From: Cedecea lapagei
Lineage (GTDB): Bacteria; Pseudomonadota; Gammaproteobacteria; Enterobacterales; Enterobacteriaceae
Reading direction: 5' to 3'
Assembly (NCBI RefSeq): GCF_900635955.1
Contig: NZ_LR134201.1
Span: forward strand, 682,001 to 746,000
DNA length: 64,000 nt
This document shows positions 59,957 to 64,000 of the stretch, piece by piece. How positions within the stretch are numbered: position 1 is the first letter of the stretch; the number at the start of each line of letters is the position of its first letter. The position numbers and the translations under genes were made by a program. A model generated the notes under the pieces. It was not told the DNA's origin. It saw only the letters and a list, made by a program, of their open reading frames with translations, and ran no database searches.

Positions 59957-60667
59957 ATGGCAGACTCCTCCCCGGACGTAATTGCCGTGGTACCGGCCGC
60001 CGGTATCGGCAGCCGTATGCAAACGGAATGTCCCAAGCAGTACCTACACATCGGCGATAAAACGATTCTCGAACACGCGGTGGCCAGCCTGATGGCTCAT
60101 CCGCGCGTCGGCCAGGTGATCGTCGCGCTCAGTCCCAAAGACACTTACTTTTCCTCTCTGCCGCTTGCAGCCCATCCTCGCGTCACCGTGGTGACCGGCG
60201 GGAAGCAGCGAGCGGATTCCGTTCTTGCTGGCCTGCAGGCCGCAGGGAATGCGCAATGGGTACTGGTTCATGATGCCGCGCGTCCCTGCCTGCATCAGGA
60301 CGACCTGAAGAATCTGCTGGCAATTACCGCCACCAGCAGGGTCGGCGGTATTCTGGCGGCGCCGGTTCGCGACACCATGAAGCGGGGCGAGCCGGGCAAA
60401 GGGCTGATTGCCCATACGGTCGATCGCGAAGATCTCTGGCATGCCCTCACGCCACAGCTTTTTCCCCTCGAACTTTTGCGCAGCTGTCTGCTGCGCGCGC
60501 TGGATGAAGGCGCAACCATCACCGATGAAGCCTCAGCCCTGGAATATTGCGGCTTTCATCCAGAACTGATTAGCGCCCGCGCTGATAATATCAAGGTGAC
60601 TCGCCCTGAAGATCTGGCGCTGGCGGCTTTCTATCTTACGCGGTTAACCCAAACGGAGAATCTATAA
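59957..60667 (+). CDS. ispD: 2-C-methyl-D-erythritol 4-phosphate cytidylyltransferase
   Basis: IspD joins CTP and MEP in the third step of the non-mevalonate isoprenoid pathway. The nucleotide-binding motif is VVPAAGIGSRMQTECPKQYL near residue 12, and VLVHDAARPCLHQDDL and ADNIKVTRPEDLALA are the other signatures. ATG 59957 gives 236 aa, the family length; a GTG at 59948 is the alternative. The stop overlaps the ispF start. Confidence 0.97.
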   Translation: MADSSPDVIAVVPAAGIGSRMQTECPKQYLHIGDKTILEHAVASLMAHPRVGQVIVALSPKDTYFSSLPLAAHPRVTVVTGGKQRADSVLAGLQAAGNAQWVLVHDAARPCLHQDDLKNLLAITATSRVGGILAAPVRDTMKRGEPGKGLIAHTVDREDLWHALTPQLFPLELLRSCLLRALDEGATITDEASALEYCGFHPELISARADNIKVTRPEDLALAAFYLTRLTQTENL

Positions 60668-61146
60668 TGCGTATCGGACATGGTTTTGATGTTCATGCTT
60701 TTGCAGGCGTTGGCCCGATTATTATTGGCGGCGTTCGTGTCCCGTTTGAGAAAGGACTGCTGGCTCATTCCGACGGCGATGTTGCCCTGCATGCACTGAC
60801 CGATGCGCTGCTGGGCGCCGCTGCGCTGGGGGATATCGGCAAGCTGTTCCCGGACACCGATCCGGCCTTTAAAGGCGCGGACAGCCGCGAACTGCTGCGT
60901 GAGGCATGGCGCCGCATTCAGGCGAAAGGCTTTACGCTCGGAAACGTGGACGTCACGATTATCGCTCAGGCACCGAAAATGGCGCCGCACATCCCGCAGA
61001 TGCGCGTGTTTATCGCCGAAGATCTCGGCTGCCATATGGATGACGTTAACGTCAAAGCGACCACCACCGAGAAGCTTGGTTTTACCGGGCGCGGCGAAGG
61101 CATCGCCTGCGAAGCCGTCGCGCTGCTGCATAAGGCCAGCAAGTAA
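60667..61146 (+). CDS. ispF: 2-C-methyl-D-erythritol 2,4-cyclodiphosphate synthase
   Basis: IspF cyclises CDP-ME 2-phosphate to MEcPP. The metal ligands are in RIGHGFDVHAF (Asp and His at residues 8 and 10) and LLAHSDGDVALHALTDALLG (His 42), and the signature VNVKATTTEKLGFTGRGEGI follows. The 159-aa length is standard. Overlapping start and stop codons link it with ispD and truD. Confidence 0.97.
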   Translation: MRIGHGFDVHAFAGVGPIIIGGVRVPFEKGLLAHSDGDVALHALTDALLGAAALGDIGKLFPDTDPAFKGADSRELLREAWRRIQAKGFTLGNVDVTIIAQAPKMAPHIPQMRVFIAEDLGCHMDDVNVKATTTEKLGFTGRGEGIACEAVALLHKASK

Positions 61147-62192
61147 TGGATATGCAAAACCTGACGTGGCTGCACGGTAGGCCGCAGGGCAGCGGCGTTA
61201 TCAAGGCCAGCCCGGAAGACTTCGTGGTGATTGAGGACCTGGGCTTTGGGCCGGACGGCGACGGCGAACATCTGCTTTTGCGGATCCTGAAAAGCGGCTG
61301 CAATACCCGTTTTGTGGCCGATGCGCTGGCGAAATTCCTCAAGGTGCATGCTCGCGAAGTGAGCTTCGCCGGGCAGAAAGATAAACATGCCGTGACCGAA
61401 CAGTGGTTCTGCGTTCGCCTGCCGGGTAAAGAGATGCCCGACATGAGCGCCTTTACGCTCGAAGGTTGCCAGGTGCTGGAGTTTGCTCGCCACCGCCGTA
61501 AGCTCCGCTTAGGTGCTCTGAAGGGGAACCGCTTTACCCTCGTCCTGCGTGAAGTAAGCGACCGTAACGAAGTGGAGCAGCGCCTGCAGGCCATTGCAGA
61601 GCAGGGCGTGCCTAACTATTTCGGCAGCCAGCGTTTTGGCATCGGCGGTAATAACCTGCATCAGGCGAAACGCTGGGCGGAAAGCAATGCACCCCTGCGT
61701 GACAGAAATAAACGCAGTTTTTGGTTGTCGGCGGCCCGCAGCGCGTTGTTTAATCAGATTGTTAGCCAGCGTCTGAAAAAAACAGACTTTAATCAAGTTG
61801 TTGATGGCGATGCGCTACAATTGGCAGGACGTGGCAGTTGGTTTGTGGCGACCCCAGAAGAACTCCCCACCCTGCAACAGCGAGTGGATGACGGCGAACT
61901 GCTGATCACGGCTTCGCTGCCGGGCGACGGCGAGTGGGGAACGCAAAATGCCGCGCTAGCTTTTGAGCAGCAGTGCGTGGCAGACGAAGAGGTTCTGCTG
62001 GGCTTGCTGAAGCGCGAACGTGTCGAAGCGGCGCGTCGTGCGATGCTGGTTCAGCCTGAAGCGCTGAGCTGGAACTGGTGGGATGACGTTACCGTCGAGC
62101 TGAACTTCTGGCTGCCGGCGGGCAGCTTTGCCACCAGCGTTGTCAGGGAACTCATGAACACAGCGGGTGATTATGCGAATATTGCTGAGTAA
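61146..62192 (+). CDS. truD: tRNA pseudouridine(13) synthase
   Basis: TruD makes pseudouridine 13 in tRNA-Glu. The catalytic Asp is in VSFAGQKDKHAVTEQW near residue 80, and the TruD insertion domain follows VPNYFGSQRFGIGG. Length 348 aa. It overlaps ispF by one base and surE by 20 bp. Confidence 0.97.
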   Translation: MDMQNLTWLHGRPQGSGVIKASPEDFVVIEDLGFGPDGDGEHLLLRILKSGCNTRFVADALAKFLKVHAREVSFAGQKDKHAVTEQWFCVRLPGKEMPDMSAFTLEGCQVLEFARHRRKLRLGALKGNRFTLVLREVSDRNEVEQRLQAIAEQGVPNYFGSQRFGIGGNNLHQAKRWAESNAPLRDRNKRSFWLSAARSALFNQIVSQRLKKTDFNQVVDGDALQLAGRGSWFVATPEELPTLQQRVDDGELLITASLPGDGEWGTQNAALAFEQQCVADEEVLLGLLKRERVEAARRAMLVQPEALSWNWWDDVTVELNFWLPAGSFATSVVRELMNTAGDYANIAE

Positions 62193-62934
62193 TGATGACG
62201 GGATCCATGCGCCGGGCATTCAGGTGCTGGCGAAAGCGTTGCGTGAATTTGCCGAGGTGCAGGTGGTGGCGCCGGACAGAAACCGCAGCGGCGCATCCAA
62301 CTCGCTGACGCTGGAGTCATCGTTAAGAACCTTTACCCTTGCCAACGGCGATATCTCCGTGCAGATGGGCACGCCGACGGACTGCGTCTATTTGGGCGTC
62401 AATGCTCTGATGCATCCCCGCCCGGACATCGTGGTTTCAGGCATCAATGCCGGGCCAAATCTCGGTGATGATGTTATCTATTCCGGTACCGTTGCGGCCG
62501 CGACGGAAGGGCGTCATCTGGGGCTTCCGGCGCTTGCCGTTTCGCTTGATGGCCATCAGCACTATGAAACTGCGGCAGCCGTCACCTGCTCCATTCTTCG
62601 GGCGCTGGCCCGGGAGCCGCTGCGTACCGGCCGCATTCTTAACATCAACGTTCCTGACCTGCCGCTCGATCAAATCAAAGGCATTCGCGTGACCCGCTGC
62701 GGCAGCCGTCACCCTGCGGACCAGGTGATCCGGCAGGAGGATCCGCGCGGCAATACGGTGTACTGGATTGGCCCGCCGGGGGAGAAGCTGGATGTCGCGC
62801 CGGGTACCGACTTTGCTGCCGTCGACGAGGGCTATGTTTCGGTGACGCCGCTGCACGTGGATTTAACCGCGCACAGCGCCCATGAAGTCGTTGGCCACTG
62901 GCTGGAAAAAGCCGGAGTTGAGGCGCAATGGTAA
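62173..62934 (+). CDS. surE: 5'/3'-nucleotidase SurE
   Basis: SurE is a metal-dependent nucleoside monophosphatase and stationary-phase survival factor. The metal ligands are in MRILLSNDDGIHAPGI (Asp 8, Asp 9), in RNRSGASNSLTLES (Ser 39) and VVSGINAGPNLGDDV (Asn 92). ATG 62173 gives the family start and 253 aa; GTG 62167 is rejected. It begins inside truD and overlaps pcm by 7 bp, so truD-surE-pcm are coupled. Confidence 0.97.
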   Translation: MRILLSNDDGIHAPGIQVLAKALREFAEVQVVAPDRNRSGASNSLTLESSLRTFTLANGDISVQMGTPTDCVYLGVNALMHPRPDIVVSGINAGPNLGDDVIYSGTVAAATEGRHLGLPALAVSLDGHQHYETAAAVTCSILRALAREPLRTGRILNINVPDLPLDQIKGIRVTRCGSRHPADQVIRQEDPRGNTVYWIGPPGEKLDVAPGTDFAAVDEGYVSVTPLHVDLTAHSAHEVVGHWLEKAGVEAQW

Positions 62935-63554
62935 GCAGACGCGTACAAACCCTTCTCGATCAGCTTCGTGCCCAGGGCATCAAGGATGAACAGGTGCTTG
63001 AGGCTATCGCGCAGGTACCGCGCGAGAAGTTTGTCGACGAAGCGTTTGAACACAAAGCCTGGGAAAATACCGCGTTACCTATTGGCTCTGGTCAGACTAT
63101 CTCCCAGCCGTATATGGTGGCGAGGATGACCGAGCTGCTGGAGCTGACGCCCCGGTCGAAAGTGCTGGAGATTGGCACCGGCAGCGGCTATCAGACAGCG
63201 ATTCTGGCGCATCTGGTGGGGCACGTTTGCTCCGTTGAGCGGATCAAAGGGCTGCAGTGGCACGCCAGGCGCCGCCTGAAGCAGCTCGACCTGCACAATA
63301 TTTCGACCCGTCACGGCGATGGCTGGCAGGGCTGGCAGGCGAAGGCCCCGTTTGACGCTATCATTGTGACGGCGGCACCGCCGGAAATTCCAACTGCGCT
63401 GCTGTCGCAGCTGAACGAAGGCGGCATTCTTGTTTTACCCGTGGGCGACGACCAGCAGTTTTTAAAACGCGTCCGTCGCCACGGAGACGAATTCTCAATC
63501 GACACGGTAGAAGCTGTACGCTTTGTGCCCTTAGTGCGCGGCGAATTAGCATAA
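62928..63554 (+). CDS. pcm: Protein-L-isoaspartate O-methyltransferase
   Basis: Pcm methylates isoaspartyl residues to start repair of aged proteins. The SAM motif is VLEIGTGSGYQTAILAHLVG near residue 78, with family motifs GQTISQPYMVARM and IIVTAAPPEIPTALL. At 208 aa it matches E. coli. It overlaps surE by 7 bp. Confidence 0.97.
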   Translation: MVSRRVQTLLDQLRAQGIKDEQVLEAIAQVPREKFVDEAFEHKAWENTALPIGSGQTISQPYMVARMTELLELTPRSKVLEIGTGSGYQTAILAHLVGHVCSVERIKGLQWHARRRLKQLDLHNISTRHGDGWQGWQAKAPFDAIIVTAAPPEIPTALLSQLNEGGILVLPVGDDQQFLKRVRRHGDEFSIDTVEAVRFVPLVRGELA

Positions 63555-63575
63555 CCCGGAAATATCCGGTTTTCT
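63553..63575 (+). terminator. Weak hairpin after pcm
   Basis: CCGGA-AATA-TCCGG is followed by TTTTC directly after the pcm stop codon. The stem is short, so partial read-through into nlpD is likely. Confidence 0.45.
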
Positions 63576-63684
63576 TGTTGCTGATTCAGCGTAACGTAGC
63601 CGAATTCAGCAAAAACTGGCGTGGTTTACGCCAATTTTCTACAGTGTTTTCATGAATATCTGGTTGTTATCATTTGGGGGATAA

Positions 63685-64000
63685 ATGAGCGCGGGAAGCC
63701 CAACTTTCACTTTACGCCGGGCGGCAATGCTGACGCTAACCAGCCTTTGGCTGGCAGGCTGTACAAGCAATAATAACACCCAGGCACCTATTAGTTCGGT
63801 TGGCGGCAACGGCAATGCTTCTGGCTCCTCATCCGGCAGCCTGCTGGTAACTAAGCCACCGACAATGTCTGCCCCGGTTCAACAGCCGCAGATCCAACCG
63901 GTTCAACCCGTCCAGCAGCCGCAGATTCAGCCTGCTCGTCAGCCTCAGGCTCAGGCCGTTGTTTCCGAGCCGGTGCGCACGGAAAATGGTCGCATTGTCT
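63685..64000 (+). CDS. nlpD: Murein hydrolase activator NlpD (5' part; 3' end outside window)
   Basis: NlpD is an outer-membrane lipoprotein that activates the amidase AmiC (gene at 4720) at the septum. The visible 105 codons start MSAGSPTFTLRRAAMLTLTS, continue to the lipobox LAGC (Cys near residue 26) and enter a Gln/Pro-rich linker with repeats of the PQIQP type, followed by ENGRIV just before the window ends. The LysM and LytM domains lie beyond the edge. The ATG follows GGGGGATAA. In E. coli the main rpoS promoter lies inside nlpD. Confidence 0.95.
   Translation, partial: MSAGSPTFTLRRAAMLTLTSLWLAGCTSNNNTQAPISSVGGNGNASGSSSGSLLVTKPPTMSAPVQQPQIQPVQPVQQPQIQPARQPQAQAVVSEPVRTENGRIV

Overview
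The window is a stretch of enterobacterial chromosome. Almost every protein reads through as an ortholog of an Escherichia coli K-12 protein, and gene order follows the K-12 recB-to-nlpD segment (established knowledge, recalled and not searched). It is not E. coli: protein divergence is substantial, ramR-romA-ramA and adhP sit at sites where K-12 has neither, mazEF is absent between relA and mazG, and no cas genes or CRISPR array lie between cysH and iap or between iap and cysD. An Enterobacter/Klebsiella/Cedecea-type relative is likely (inference). I see no insertion sequence, prophage or plasmid gene.

Layout. 1-6.3 kb: recB (3' part), recD, argA with ARG boxes, amiC, two initiator tRNA genes. 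6.5-14.1 kb: mltA, tcdA/csdE/csdA, ygdI, the sRNA gcvB, gcvA, ygdD, rlmM, xni. 14.3-18.3 kb: a frameshifted PLP aminotransferase gene and the serine genes sdaCB. 18.7-23.9 kb: ppnN, queF, syd, the CsrA-sponge RNA csrB with an upstream UvrY box, yqcC, truC, yqcA. 23.9-26.2 kb: a multidrug-regulator locus ramA-romA / ramR with a perfect operator palindrome. 26.3-38.9 kb: barA, rlmD, relA, mazG, pyrG, eno, adhP, queE. 39.0-49.6 kb: the poorly characterised ygc catabolic cluster. 49.7-59.1 kb: queD and the sulfate-assimilation genes cysJIH and cysDNC around iap. 59.1-64 kb: ygbE, ftsB, ispD, ispF, truD, surE, pcm and the start of nlpD.

The most interesting region is the ygc cluster. Two divergent units, yqcE-ygcE to the left and ygcW-ygcU-ygcS-ygcR-ygcQ to the right, are separated by a 347-bp control region that is almost a mirror image of itself. 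Each side has a strong CRP-site match placed as expected for a class II promoter, then a short leader holding a conserved stem that overlaps the 5' arm of a strong intrinsic terminator. The conserved stem has a compensatory base-pair change between the two copies, and it cannot form together with the terminator. This is the architecture of transcription antitermination. The same cluster encodes YgcP, a GlpP-family (glycerol-3-phosphate antiterminator-like) protein. I propose that YgcP senses a pathway metabolite and opens both leaders at once. The enzymes are an FGGY kinase, a short-chain dehydrogenase, an FAD oxidase related to alkyl-DHAP synthase and glycolate oxidase, an ETF pair, a FixC/FixX-like pair and two MFS transporters. 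They would oxidise a small polyol or sugar-phosphate-like substrate and pass electrons to the quinone pool; the substrate cannot be read from sequence.

Other regulatory links inside the window: BarA drives UvrY, which should activate csrB about 4 kb away; RelA makes (p)ppGpp, and the tRNA promoter carries a GC-rich discriminator typical of stringent control; GcvA and GcvB are transcribed divergently as in other enterics.
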